Of a stretch of 64,000 bases of DNA, positions 29,685 to 36,486 are shown one piece after another. The stretch covers positions 682,001 to 746,000 of the forward strand of contig NZ_CP043808.1 in the NCBI RefSeq assembly GCF_008386315.1, written 5' to 3'. The position numbers and the translations under genes are program-made. How positions within the stretch are numbered: the first letter of the stretch is position 1; each line of letters begins with the position of its first letter. The notes beneath the pieces were generated by a model, which saw only the letters and a list, made by a program, of their open reading frames with translations, was not told the DNA's origin and did not search any database. This DNA comes from Serinicoccus marinus DSM 15273 (GTDB lineage Bacteria; Actinomycetota; Actinomycetes; Actinomycetales; Dermatophilaceae).

Positions 29685-30551
29685 TCAGCGCAGCCAGCTG
29701 GTCATCTGCCGCACCGCGCGACCGGCGCGCTCGAGCGGGTGGGCCCCGGCGGCCGCCTCCCGGCGGGAGGTCGCCGCCGATTCGCCGGCTGCTTGCCCCG
29801 AGGGACCGTGGTGGCTGGCGAAGCCGGCGGAGTAGATCTGGTCGACGTGGGTCTTGAGCTCGTGGACCAGCGCGACGTAGGCCACCTCCGGCTCGACGCC
29901 GCGTGCCGCCAGCTCGTCATAGGCGGACTGCAGGGCCTCCTGCAACGGCGTCTGGACGCGCTCGCGGGCAGCCTCCATGGCCAGGGCCTCGTGCTCGACC
30001 GTGGTGACGACGGCGCCCGAGCGCAGCGCACCCATGGCCGCGGCGTAGGCGGTCAGCGTGGCCCACGCAGCGCCGCTGCGGTCGTGCTCGACCGCCACCA
30101 GGGCGGGGCAGCCGCGACCGTCGAGGTACTCCTCGCGCACCCGGTCGCCGTCGCCGATGGTGCGGAGCATGGCGAGGTCCACGCCCGCGGGGACGGTCAG
30201 CCGGCCGGTGTGCACGGCGTCCGCGCCGGTGACGACGACCAGGTCGCCGGGCTCGGTGTGCTCCTGCACGAGCCGTTGCACGGTGTCGATGTCCTGCTCA
30301 CCGCGCGCGCCGCCGGGCACCAGCACGATGTCGCACCGCTGCACCGCCTCCTGCGGTGGGACGATGGGCAGGCCCTCGATCTCGGCGCGGGCCGCCAGCC
30401 GGCTCTCCGGGTCGGTGCCGACCCAGACGTCGACCCCGCTGTCGCGCAGGTTGAGCGCGTGCGCCGCGGCGACGGCGTCGAAGCCCAGCACAGCCACCTG
30501 GCGGTCCTGGAGCAGGGTCAGGTCGGCGCTGTCCGGGTCGAGGGTCGTCAC
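29685..30551 (-). CDS. Divergent ketol-acid reductoisomerase-like protein
   Basis: A 288-residue homologue of IlvC that has probably lost its activity. It aligns along the whole KARI framework: HALNLRDSGVDVWVG in the Rossmann part, GRGCPALVAVEHDRSGAAW, then the knotted helical domain GALRSGAVVTTVEHEA and GVEPEVAYVALVHELKTHVD. The nucleotide-binding loop GYGSQG is replaced by GFDAVA, the HGF motif of the NADPH domain is absent, and the metal-binding DLFGEQ is replaced by ALAMEAARE. A C-terminal tail is hydrophilic. GTG at 30551 lies 7 nt after a TAGGCT -10. It is divergent from ilvE, so a regulatory or structural role in branched-chain amino acid metabolism is plausible, but this is inference. 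Confidence 0.75.
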   Translation of the reverse strand: MTTLDPDSADLTLLQDRQVAVLGFDAVAAAHALNLRDSGVDVWVGTDPESRLAARAEIEGLPIVPPQEAVQRCDIVLVPGGARGEQDIDTVQRLVQEHTEPGDLVVVTGADAVHTGRLTVPAGVDLAMLRTIGDGDRVREEYLDGRGCPALVAVEHDRSGAAWATLTAYAAAMGALRSGAVVTTVEHEALAMEAARERVQTPLQEALQSAYDELAARGVEPEVAYVALVHELKTHVDQIYSAGFASHHGPSGQAAGESAATSRREAAAGAHPLERAGRAVRQMTSWLR

Positions 30552-30558
30552 GGCGCCT

Positions 30559-30564
30559 AGCCTA
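30559..30564 (-). promoter_or_regulatory. -10 box of the KARI-like gene
   Basis: On the minus strand TAGGCT ends 7 nt before the GTG at 30551, giving a leaderless transcript. Confidence 0.5.
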
Positions 30565-30780
30565 CGAGTGCGTGCCGGGCGTGCGGGGTCCGGCCGTGTG
30601 CCCGGGGCCCCGAGGGGGTATGCGTGGCGGAGCCGACGATGCTTGTGCGCGGCGTCGTGCGTCTCCTGGGGTCGCAGGCGTGCCCAGAAGCACGCGTGCG
30701 ACACATGCTTCGGCGCACGACGAAGCACCTTCGTGCGGGCGGCGTGGGATCAGGCATACCCGGAGGTCAGCGGTCCAGCG
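30565..30780. other. Gene-free stretch between the KARI-like and ilvE promoters
   Basis: No convincing open frame. It contains inverted pairs GAAGCA/TGCTTC (30687-30711) and CGCACGA/TCGTGCG (30714-30737) and one GGCATACC word. No amino-acid-rich leader peptide or T-box motif was recognised. Confidence 0.5.
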
Positions 30781-30834
30781 TGACGCTGCGTCAACCTTGC
30801 CGCTGGCGGTGACGCCTCGTCAGGTGGATACCCT
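30781..30834 (+). promoter_or_regulatory. ilvE promoter with two dyad sites
   Basis: TGACGCTGCGTCA (30781-30793) and TGACGCCTCGTCA (30810-30822) are both TGACG-n3-CGTCA inverted repeats, 29 bp apart on the same face or close to it. The -10 TACCCT (30829-30834) ends 7 nt before the ATG at 30842. The second dyad occupies the -35 to -10 spacer, which suggests repression. Confidence 0.65.
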
Positions 30835-30841
30835 GACGCCC

Positions 30842-31942
30842 ATGACCCAGACAGCGTCGTCCCCGTCCTTCGCGGTCACCGAGGTGAGCGACCGTCGCTC
30901 GCCCCAGGAGATCGCCGAGCTGCTGCGCAACCCCGGCTTCGGCAGCCTGTTCTCCGAGCACATGGTGATGGTCGAGTGGGACCGGGAGCAGGGCTGGCAC
31001 GACGCCCGGGTGGTGCCCTACGGGCCGATCCCGCTGGACCCCTCGGCCGCGGTCTTCCACTACGCGCAGGAGATCTTCGAGGGGATGAAGGCCTACCGGC
31101 ACGAGGACGGCACGGTCTGGACCTTCCGGCCCGAGCGCAACGCCGAGCGCTTCAACAACTCGGCACGGCGCCTGGCCATGCCCGAGCTGCCGCCGACGCT
31201 CTTCCTCGACGCGATCAAGGAGCTGGTCAGCCTCGACGAGGCCTGGGTCCCGGGCGCCGACGCGGGTGAGATGTCGCTCTACCTGCGGCCCTTCATGATC
31301 GCCACCGAGGAGGCGCTGGGGGTGCGACCCAGCAACCGCTACCTCTTCAGCGTCATCGCCTCCCCGGCCGGCGCCTACTTCTCCGGCGGGCTCAAGCCGG
31401 TCAGCCTGTGGGTCAGCGACCAGTACGTCCGCGCCGCGGCGGGGGGCACCGGCGCGGCCAAGTGCGGCGGCAACTACGCCGCGTCCCTCGCGAGCCAGGC
31501 CGAGGGCATCGAGCACGGCTGCGACCAAGTAGTCTTCCTCGACGCGGTCGAGCACCGCTACGTCGAGGAGCTCGGTGGGATGAACCTCTTCTTCCTGTAT
31601 GCCGACGGCCGGGTCGTCACCCCCGAGCTCACCGGCACGATCCTCCCGGGGGTGACCCGCTCCTCGCTGCTCGACCTGCTCCGCGAGCGCGGCCATCAGG
31701 TGGAGGAGCGCCGCTTCACCCTCGACGAGTGGCGCGACGGGGTCGCCTCGGGGGAGATCACCGAGGTCTTCGCCTGCGGCACGGCGGCCGTCATCACGCC
31801 GGTCGGGCGGCTCGCGTGGAGCGGCGGCGAGCTCGACATGCCGGAGGAGCACAAGCTCACCGAGGACCTGCGCGCCGAGCTGCTCGACATCCAGTACGGC
31901 CGCGCCGAGGACCGGCACGGCTGGCTCTACCAGCTCGTCTGA
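30842..31942 (+). CDS. ilvE: Branched-chain amino acid aminotransferase
   Basis: IlvE (366 residues), a fold-IV PLP enzyme making or degrading Leu, Ile and Val by exchange with glutamate. Motifs include FHYAQEIFEGMKAYRHEDG, FRPERNAERFNNSARRLAMP and the PLP-lysine stretch AAKCGGNYAASLASQAE (Lys near residue 200). YVEELGGMNLFFLYADG and ITEVFACGTAAVITPVG follow, all typical of the long actinobacterial subgroup. ATG at 30842 follows a leaderless -10 box, and two dyad operators lie upstream. It is divergent from the KARI-like gene, pointing to joint control of branched-chain amino acid metabolism. Confidence 0.96.
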   Translation: MTQTASSPSFAVTEVSDRRSPQEIAELLRNPGFGSLFSEHMVMVEWDREQGWHDARVVPYGPIPLDPSAAVFHYAQEIFEGMKAYRHEDGTVWTFRPERNAERFNNSARRLAMPELPPTLFLDAIKELVSLDEAWVPGADAGEMSLYLRPFMIATEEALGVRPSNRYLFSVIASPAGAYFSGGLKPVSLWVSDQYVRAAAGGTGAAKCGGNYAASLASQAEGIEHGCDQVVFLDAVEHRYVEELGGMNLFFLYADGRVVTPELTGTILPGVTRSSLLDLLRERGHQVEERRFTLDEWRDGVASGEITEVFACGTAAVITPVGRLAWSGGELDMPEEHKLTEDLRAELLDIQYGRAEDRHGWLYQLV

Positions 31943-31990
31943 GCGCGAGGGAGTGGACCTCGGGTCACCGGACCGTCGCCTCGGCGCACC

Positions 31991-32872
31991 TCAGCCCAGC
32001 TCCGGTCCGAGCCCGTCGAGCACGTCCAGCAGCCGCTGGCGCAGCGCGTTCGACCGGCGGGCGAAGGCGCGCTGCGCCTCGGCATACTCGCGCTTGCCCT
32101 CGTTCGTCTCGATCCGCACCGGCGCGTAGCCCAGCGCGCGCAGGTCGTAGGGCGCGGCCCGCATGTCGAGCTCGCGGATGTCCCGGGCGAGCAGGAAGGC
32201 GTCGAGGGTGAGGTCGCTGGGCACCGCGGGGGCGAGCTTGAAGCACCACTTGTAGACGTCCATCCCCGCGTGCAGACAGCCCGGCTGCTCGTGCTCGACC
32301 TGGCTCTCCCGGGTCGGGCGCAGCGCGTTGCGCGGGGCGGCGTCCGGGGTGAAGAAGCGGTAGGCGTCGAAGTGCGAGCACGCGACCTGGTGGCCCTCGA
32401 CCACCGCGTCGGTGCCCTCGCGCCCCAGCCGCAGCGGCCAGTCGTGCCGCGTCTCGTCGGCGCGGTAGACCATCGCCCACTCGTGCAGCCCGAAGCAGCC
32501 GAAGCGACCCGGCCGGGACAGCGTCGCGGTCAGCAGGTCGCGGACGAAGCCGACGGTCCGGCCCCGTCGGCGCACGAAGCCGGCCACGTCGAGGTATGCC
32601 GTTCCGCTCCCGTCGACGAGATAGCCGCTCCACGCCGCGCGCTCGTGGGCGTCGGCGAGCCCGACGCCCGGCCCGGGGTGCCAGCGCGCGAGCTGCGCCG
32701 GGCGGAAGGCGTAGTACTCCCAGAGGAAGTCGTCGACGGGGTGGGTCCGCCCCTCCACCTGGCGGGCGAGGCGGCCGGCGGTCAGGGCGTCCACGGCTTC
32801 CGCGTGCGCCGTGGCGCGCGCCCGCCATACCCCTGCCTCGAGGAGCTGGAGGTCGGTGGTGGGGGTCGGCAC
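31991..32872 (-). CDS. Actinobacterial '3-methyladenine DNA glycosylase'-annotated protein
   Basis: A 293-residue soluble protein belonging to an actinobacterial family usually annotated 3-methyladenine DNA glycosylase, although no helix-hairpin-helix or AAG motif is evident to me. Landmarks are RATAHAEAVDALTAGR, HPVDDFLWEYYAFRPAQL, RWHPGPGV, FGCFGLHEWAMVYR, SHFDAYRFFTPDAAPRNAL and MDVYKWCFKLAPAVPSDLTL, which are family-wide blocks rich in His, Tyr and Trp, suggesting a cofactor or metal site. GTG at 32872 lies 8 nt after a TAGGCT -10 (32881-32886). The enzymatic function should be regarded as unproven. Confidence 0.75.
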   Translation of the reverse strand: MPTPTTDLQLLEAGVWRARATAHAEAVDALTAGRLARQVEGRTHPVDDFLWEYYAFRPAQLARWHPGPGVGLADAHERAAWSGYLVDGSGTAYLDVAGFVRRRGRTVGFVRDLLTATLSRPGRFGCFGLHEWAMVYRADETRHDWPLRLGREGTDAVVEGHQVACSHFDAYRFFTPDAAPRNALRPTRESQVEHEQPGCLHAGMDVYKWCFKLAPAVPSDLTLDAFLLARDIRELDMRAAPYDLRALGYAPVRIETNEGKREYAEAQRAFARRSNALRQRLLDVLDGLGPELG

Positions 32873-32978
32873 GGCGGACCAGCCTAGCGCCGGCCCGGTG
32901 TCGCGAGGGCGCCCGGAGCTGGCTCCTGCCGTCGCCCGTGTGGGAGCCTGGAGCAGGACGCCCGCGGTGGGCGGTTCC

Positions 32979-33020
32979 CCGGACGAGGCACGTCGTACCC
33001 GGCTCCGACGACGACGTGGC
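32979..33020 (+). ncRNA. Guanidine-III (ykkC-III) riboswitch
   Basis: The stretch starts CCGGACGAGGCACGTCGT and continues ACCCGG. It matches the guanidine-III consensus (CCGGACGAGG, then CGUACCCGG). P1 can form between CCGG 32979-32982 and CCGG 32999-33002. The pseudoknot helix forms between CACGTCGT (32989-32996) and its exact complement ACGACGTG (33011-33018). These helix bases differ from the Thermobifida sequence I remember while keeping the pairing, which supports a real fold. It sits 22 nt before the ATG of an SMR exporter, the usual guanidine-efflux gene, with the ribosome-binding site GGGGAGGG (33027-33034) just downstream, so translational control is likely. Confidence 0.9.
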
Positions 33021-33041
33021 GCGCCCGGGGAGGGCGTCATC

Positions 33042-33377
33042 ATGGTGGCCATCTCCTGGATCGTCCTCATCCTGTCCGGTGTCCTCGAGAGCGTCTGGGC
33101 CGCGGCCCTCACCGCCTCGGACGGCTTCACCAAGCTGTGGCCCAGCGTGCTCTTCGGCGTCGCGCTCGCCGTGAGCATGATCGGGCTCGGCTGGTCGCTG
33201 CGGACCATCCCGCTCGGCACGGGGTATGCCGTCTGGGTGGGGATCGGTGTCGTCGGCACCGCGCTCTGGGGGATCCTCGCCCTCGGCGAGCCGGTCTCGG
33301 TGGCCCGGGTGATCTGTCTGGTCGCCATCGTCGGCGGCATCGTCGGGCTGCAGCTCACCGGCTCGGGCCACCACTGA
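33042..33377 (+). CDS. SMR-family transporter, probable guanidinium exporter (Gdx/SugE)
   Basis: A 111-residue four-helix small multidrug resistance protein. Features: AISWIVLILSGVLESVWAAAL with the essential membrane Glu (residue ~14), the KLWPSVLFGVALAVSMIGLG helix, TIPLGTGYAVWVGIGVVGTAL (SMR signature) and the last helix VICLVAIVGGIVGLQL. The W-A-A-A-L context after Glu and the YAVWVGIG motif resemble the SugE/Gdx branch rather than EmrE. The guanidine-III riboswitch directly upstream supports guanidinium export coupled to proton entry. SMR proteins act as antiparallel dimers. ATG at 33042 is 7 nt after GGGGAGGG. Confidence 0.93.
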   Translation: MVAISWIVLILSGVLESVWAAALTASDGFTKLWPSVLFGVALAVSMIGLGWSLRTIPLGTGYAVWVGIGVVGTALWGILALGEPVSVARVICLVAIVGGIVGLQLTGSGHH

Positions 33378-33396
33378 CGAGGCGACGCCGACGGCA

Positions 33397-33402
33397 TACC
33401 CT
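33397..33402 (+). promoter_or_regulatory. -10 box of the FAH-family gene
   Basis: TACCCT ends 6 nt before the ATG at 33409. It overlaps a copy of the word GGCATACC (33393-33400), so the word here doubles as part of a promoter. Confidence 0.5.
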
Positions 33403-33408
33403 GACGGC

Positions 33409-34188
33409 ATGCGTATCTGCCGCTTCACCGACGGTGACGACCCCCGCTTCGGCCTCGTCGACGGGGCCGGGGAGCGGATCGCCGAGATCTCCGGCGACCC
33501 GCTCTACACCAGGATCGAGCTGACCGGCGAGACCGCCGAGGTCGCCGACGTGCGGCTGCTCGCGCCGGTCATCCCGCGCAGCAAGGTGGTCGCCGTGGGC
33601 CGCAACTACGCCGACCACGCGCGCGAGATGGGCAACGAGCTGCCCGCCGAGCCGATGATGTTCTTCATCCCCAACACCTCGGTGTGCGGCCCCGGCGACC
33701 CGGTCGTCATCCCCCCTTTCGCGACCGAGATCTCCTACGAGGCCGAGCTCGCCGTCGTCATCGGGCGGATGTGCAAGGACGTCACCGCCGAGGACGCCAA
33801 GTCGGTGGTCTTCGGCTACACCTGCGCCAACGATGTCACCGCGCGCGACCTGCAGCGCGGCGACGGGCAGTGGGCCCGCGCCAAGGGGATGGACACCTTC
33901 ACCCCGCTCGGGCCGTGGCTCGAGACCGACCTCGACACCTCCGACCTGCGGATCTCCTGCACGGTCGACGAGGAGGTGCGCCAGGACGGCACGACCGCCG
34001 ACATGCACTTCGGCATCGGCGAGGTCATCGCGCACGCCTCGGCCGCCTTCACGCTGCTGCCGGGCGACGTCATCCTCACCGGCACGCCCGCGGGGGTCGG
34101 TCCGATCACCGCCGGGCAGCGGTGCGAGGTGGAGATCGAGGGCATCGGGACGCTCGCCAACCCCTTCGTGGCTGGCGACGCATCTTGA
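33409..34188 (+). CDS. Fumarylacetoacetate hydrolase family protein
   Basis: A 259-residue FAH-superfamily enzyme. The N-terminal 55 residues form the small domain (MRICRFTDGDDPRFGLVDG). The catalytic domain shows VVAVGRNYADHAREMGNELP, FFIPNTSVCGPGDPVVIP and the metal-ligand motifs ISYEAELAVVIG (Glu-x-Glu) and GYTCANDVTARDLQ (Asp). RAKGMDTFTPLGPWL and PGDVILTGTPAGVGPI follow. Relatives act as oxaloacetate decarboxylases, acylpyruvases or catechol-pathway hydrolases; this length and the KGMDTFTPLGPW block fit the acylpyruvase/2-hydroxyhepta-diene-dioate isomerase group. The stop abuts the operator of a toxin-antitoxin pair. Confidence 0.9.
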   Translation: MRICRFTDGDDPRFGLVDGAGERIAEISGDPLYTRIELTGETAEVADVRLLAPVIPRSKVVAVGRNYADHAREMGNELPAEPMMFFIPNTSVCGPGDPVVIPPFATEISYEAELAVVIGRMCKDVTAEDAKSVVFGYTCANDVTARDLQRGDGQWARAKGMDTFTPLGPWLETDLDTSDLRISCTVDEEVRQDGTTADMHFGIGEVIAHASAAFTLLPGDVILTGTPAGVGPITAGQRCEVEIEGIGTLANPFVAGDAS

Positions 34189-34215
34189 TGCCACACGCAC
34201 GATGCATCATGATGT
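34181..34215. promoter_or_regulatory. Probable autoregulatory operator of the first TA module
   Basis: GCATCTTGATGC (34181-34192) and the palindromes GATGCATC (34201-34208) and CATCATGATG (34206-34215) give a cluster of GATG/CATC half-sites ending 4 nt before the antitoxin ATG. Confidence 0.55.
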
Positions 34216-34219
34216 CTCC

Positions 34220-34471
34220 ATGAGGACCACGCTGACCCTGGACGCGGACGTGGTCCGGCTGCTCGAGCAGGCCGTCCATGACCGGCGGACCTCCATGAAG
34301 AGCGTCGTCAACGACGCCCTGCGGCAGGCCCTTCGACCAGCGCAGGCTCCCCGCCCCTACCGCGTCGACGTGCACCACAGCGAGCTGGTGGTCGGCGTCG
34401 ACCCAGCACGACTCAACCAGCTCGCCGACGAGCTGGAGGACGAGACGATCGTGGACAAGCGCCACCGATGA
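34220..34471 (+). CDS. Antitoxin of a VapBC-type module
   Basis: An 83-residue protein with an N-terminal ribbon-helix-helix DNA-binding segment (MRTTLTLDADVVRLLEQAVHD, then RRTSMKSVVNDALRQAL) and a C-terminal tail (VDVHHSELVVGVDPARLNQL and ADELEDE) that would wrap the toxin. The antitoxin should repress its own promoter; half-sites of GATG/CATC type lie immediately upstream. It overlaps the PIN toxin by ATGA at 34468-34471. The antitoxin family is related to VapB/MazE-like RHH proteins. The call rests on the fold pattern plus the toxin partner. Confidence 0.85.
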   Translation: MRTTLTLDADVVRLLEQAVHDRRTSMKSVVNDALRQALRPAQAPRPYRVDVHHSELVVGVDPARLNQLADELEDETIVDKRHR

Positions 34472-34896
34472 TCGTCCCCGATGTCAATGTCCTCCTCTAT
34501 GCGCACGTCGATGCCTTCCCGGAGCACGACCGAGCCCGTACGTGGTGGGAGGAGACCTTGTCGGCGGGCCGGCCAGTGGGCCTGGCGCCCGTCGTGGTGT
34601 TCGGCTTCATCCGCATCGCGACCAGCCGTCGAGTGCTCACCCGACCGTTCAGCGTCCAGCAGGCGCAGGCCGTCGTCGAGTCGTGGCTCGCTCAGCCAGG
34701 CGTCCAGATGCTGGACAGCGGGAGAGAACACCTCGGCCGCACGCTCGAGGTCCTGACGGGTGTCGGCACGGCCGCGGCGCTGACCATGGACGCCCAGATC
34801 GCCGCCCACGCCTTCATCGAGGGTGCTGCGGTCGCGACGCACGACACCGATTTCGGCCGCTTCGCCGACCTGGACGTCGTGGACCCGGTCCGATGA
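34468..34896 (+). CDS. VapC-type PIN-domain ribonuclease toxin
   Basis: A 142-residue PIN-domain toxin, an Mg-dependent endoribonuclease that typically cuts tRNA or rRNA. The acidic residues are visible: Asp5 in [15 protein letters not shown], Glu near residue 27 in WWEETLS, and the C-terminal pair [12 protein letters not shown] and [13 protein letters not shown] (Asp-x-Asp). The middle ([19 protein letters not shown]) is characteristic of the TTHA-type/VapC subfamily with long helix insertions. It overlaps its antitoxin by 4 bp. The murI start lies 13 bp after the stop, so murI translation may partly depend on this transcript. Confidence 0.9.
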   Translation: MIVPDVNVLLYAHVDAFPEHDRARTWWEETLSAGRPVGLAPVVVFGFIRIATSRRVLTRPFSVQQAQAVVESWLAQPGVQMLDSGREHLGRTLEVLTGVGTAAALTMDAQIAAHAFIEGAAVATHDTDFGRFADLDVVDPVR

Positions 34897-34909
34897 TCGG
34901 GCGTCGATC

Positions 34910-35737
34910 GTGACCGAGGCGCCCATCGGGGTCTTCGACTCCGGCTTCGGCGGGCTCACGGTCGCCCGCGAGGTGCTGGACCAGCTGCCGCACGAGTCGG
35001 TGCTCTACCTCGGCGACACCGCGCGCACCCCCTACGGGCCGCGCCCCATCGCGCAGGTCCGCGAGTTCTCCCTCGAGTGCCTGGACCGGCTGGTCGAGCA
35101 CGGGGTGAAGGCGCTGGTCATCGCGTGCAACAGCGCGTCCGCCGCGGTGCTCGCCGACGCCCGGGAGCGGTATGCCGTCCCCGTCGTCGAGGTGATCCGC
35201 CCCGCCGTGCGCCGGGCGATGGCGGTGACCCGCAACGGGCAGATCGGGGTGATCTCGACGGCTGCGACGCACCAGTCACGGGCCTACCTCGACTCCTTCG
35301 TCGCGGCCCCGCCCTCGGTGCACGTCGCGAGCCAGGCCTGCCCGCGCTTCGTCGAGCTGGTCGAGGCGGGGGTGACGAGCGGTCCGGAGGTGATCGAGGT
35401 GGCGCGCGACTACCTCGCGCCGCTGCAGGAGCGCGACGTCGACACCCTCATCCTGGGGTGCACGCACTACCCGTTGCTCACGCAGGCGCTGCAGTACGTC
35501 CTCGGCGAGCAGGTCCAGCTCGTCTCGTCCGCGGCGGCGACCGCGGCCGACCTCTTCCGGGTGCTCACCGACTCCGGGCTGCTCGCCGCGCAGGACAACG
35601 AGCCGGTGCACCAGTGGCTCACGACCGGCGACCCGGACGGCTTCCACTACCTCGCGCGCCGGTTCCTCGGGCCGGAGGTGGAGCAGGTGCACCGCGCCTT
35701 CGTGGGACGGGCCGACGAGCGGCTCGCCGCTCAGTAG
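34910..35737 (+). CDS. murI: Glutamate racemase
   Basis: MurI (275 residues) makes D-glutamate for peptidoglycan by cofactor-independent racemisation. The two catalytic cysteines are in [19 protein letters not shown] (about residue 72) and [15 protein letters not shown] (about residue 185). The N-terminal [15 protein letters not shown] and [15 protein letters not shown], and [13 protein letters not shown], are also conserved. In many actinobacteria it opens the murI-MBL-rph-rdgB cluster. Here a TA module lies directly upstream and another converges on its 3' end (7-bp overlap). GTG at 34910 gives the standard N terminus. Confidence 0.96.
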   Translation: MTEAPIGVFDSGFGGLTVAREVLDQLPHESVLYLGDTARTPYGPRPIAQVREFSLECLDRLVEHGVKALVIACNSASAAVLADARERYAVPVVEVIRPAVRRAMAVTRNGQIGVISTAATHQSRAYLDSFVAAPPSVHVASQACPRFVELVEAGVTSGPEVIEVARDYLAPLQERDVDTLILGCTHYPLLTQALQYVLGEQVQLVSSAAATAADLFRVLTDSGLLAAQDNEPVHQWLTTGDPDGFHYLARRFLGPEVEQVHRAFVGRADERLAAQ

Positions 35738-36108
35738 GGCGCCGCGAGGTCGGGGAACATGGGGAAGTGCTTGACGTTGCGCGTCAGCAGCGGGACCTCG
35801 AGGTGCACCGCTGTGGCGGCGATGACGAGATCGGCGGTGTCGATGCCGCGGTGGCTGGGCAGCCAGCGACGCCCGAGATCCCCAGCCAGCTCTGCGAGGC
35901 CGGCGTCGAGGGGGTGCCAGGTGAGGGTGGAGAGAAGGCTCTCGGTGGCCCGCCGCTCGCGAGAGCGCATCCCGCAGAGCACCTCGGCTCGCGTGATCTC
36001 GCTGGCATGAACCGGTCCGGCCCGGCGGCAGGACAGCAGCAGCGAGGTGGCGGCAGCGTCACCGCGCAGCGTGTCGATGAGCACGGAGGTGTCGACGAGC
36101 GCGGTCAT
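35731..36108 (-). CDS. PIN-domain toxin of the second TA module
   Basis: A 125-residue VapC-like toxin. PIN motif residues are visible: Asp near the start in [17 protein letters not shown], Glu in [15 protein letters not shown], and the acidic pair in [18 protein letters not shown], with [15 protein letters not shown] at the end, all as in chromosomal VapC proteins. It is encoded on the minus strand downstream of its RHH antitoxin with a 4-bp overlap (ATGA). Its 3' end overlaps the end of murI by 7 bp (convergent). It is distinct in sequence from the toxin at 34468, so the pair is not a recent duplication. Confidence 0.92.
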   Translation of the reverse strand: MTALVDTSVLIDTLRGDAAATSLLLSCRRAGPVHASEITRAEVLCGMRSRERRATESLLSTLTWHPLDAGLAELAGDLGRRWLPSHRGIDTADLVIAATAVHLEVPLLTRNVKHFPMFPDLAAPY

Positions 36109-36356
36109 GCCTGCTCGCGCAGCCGAGACCCGGAGCGCAGCGTCTCGACGTAGCCGGCGCCGTCGACGTCGCGGCCGACCCATGCACCGCTGGCCGAGGC
36201 GATGGCCGCGATGTCGTCGTCGGCGTCGCGGCCCGCGCCGTAGGTCTGGTTCACCGCATCGCGGATCAGGCGGGACAGCGACAGCCCGGTGCGGGCGGCT
36301 GCGGCGTCGAGCAGGCGCCGATCCTCTGCCGTGAGGGAGATCTGCGTCCGTTGCAT
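36105..36356 (-). CDS. Ribbon-helix-helix antitoxin of the second TA module
   Basis: An 83-residue antitoxin with a classic N-terminal RHH motif: MQRTQISLTAEDRRLLDAAA then ARTGLSLSRLIRDAVNQTYG. The C-terminal tail (ADDDIAAIASASGAWVGRDV) matches the family in which this segment neutralises the PIN toxin. The start codon at 36356 lies at the edge of a perfect 20-bp dyad that also contains the -10 box, a clear autorepression arrangement. The tail ends in an ATGA overlap with the toxin. Confidence 0.92.
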   Translation of the reverse strand: MQRTQISLTAEDRRLLDAAAARTGLSLSRLIRDAVNQTYGAGRDADDDIAAIASASGAWVGRDVDGAGYVETLRSGSRLREQA

Positions 36357-36374
36357 GATGTAAGACTACATCAT
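36355..36374. promoter_or_regulatory. Operator/promoter of the second TA module
   Basis: Perfect 8-bp arms ATGATGTA and TACATCAT are separated by AGAC. On the minus strand the centre contains the -10 TAGTCT, ending 6 nt before the ATG at 36356. The RHH antitoxin should bind here and block RNA polymerase. Confidence 0.8.
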
Positions 36375-36486
36375 TCTGGGCCGGTGGTCTCTGCCCGGTG
36401 GCTCGCCGTGACCCCACCGCCGCGCGCCACGGTGGGTTAGTGTTCACCGGACGTTCGACCGCACGACAGGCGAGAGCAGGTGACCG

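Noticed and set aside
30565..30780. A T-box or attenuator leader for ilvE
   Set aside because: The -10 box sits 7 nt before the ATG, so this region is not transcribed with ilvE, and no T-box or Leu/Ile/Val-rich peptide was found.
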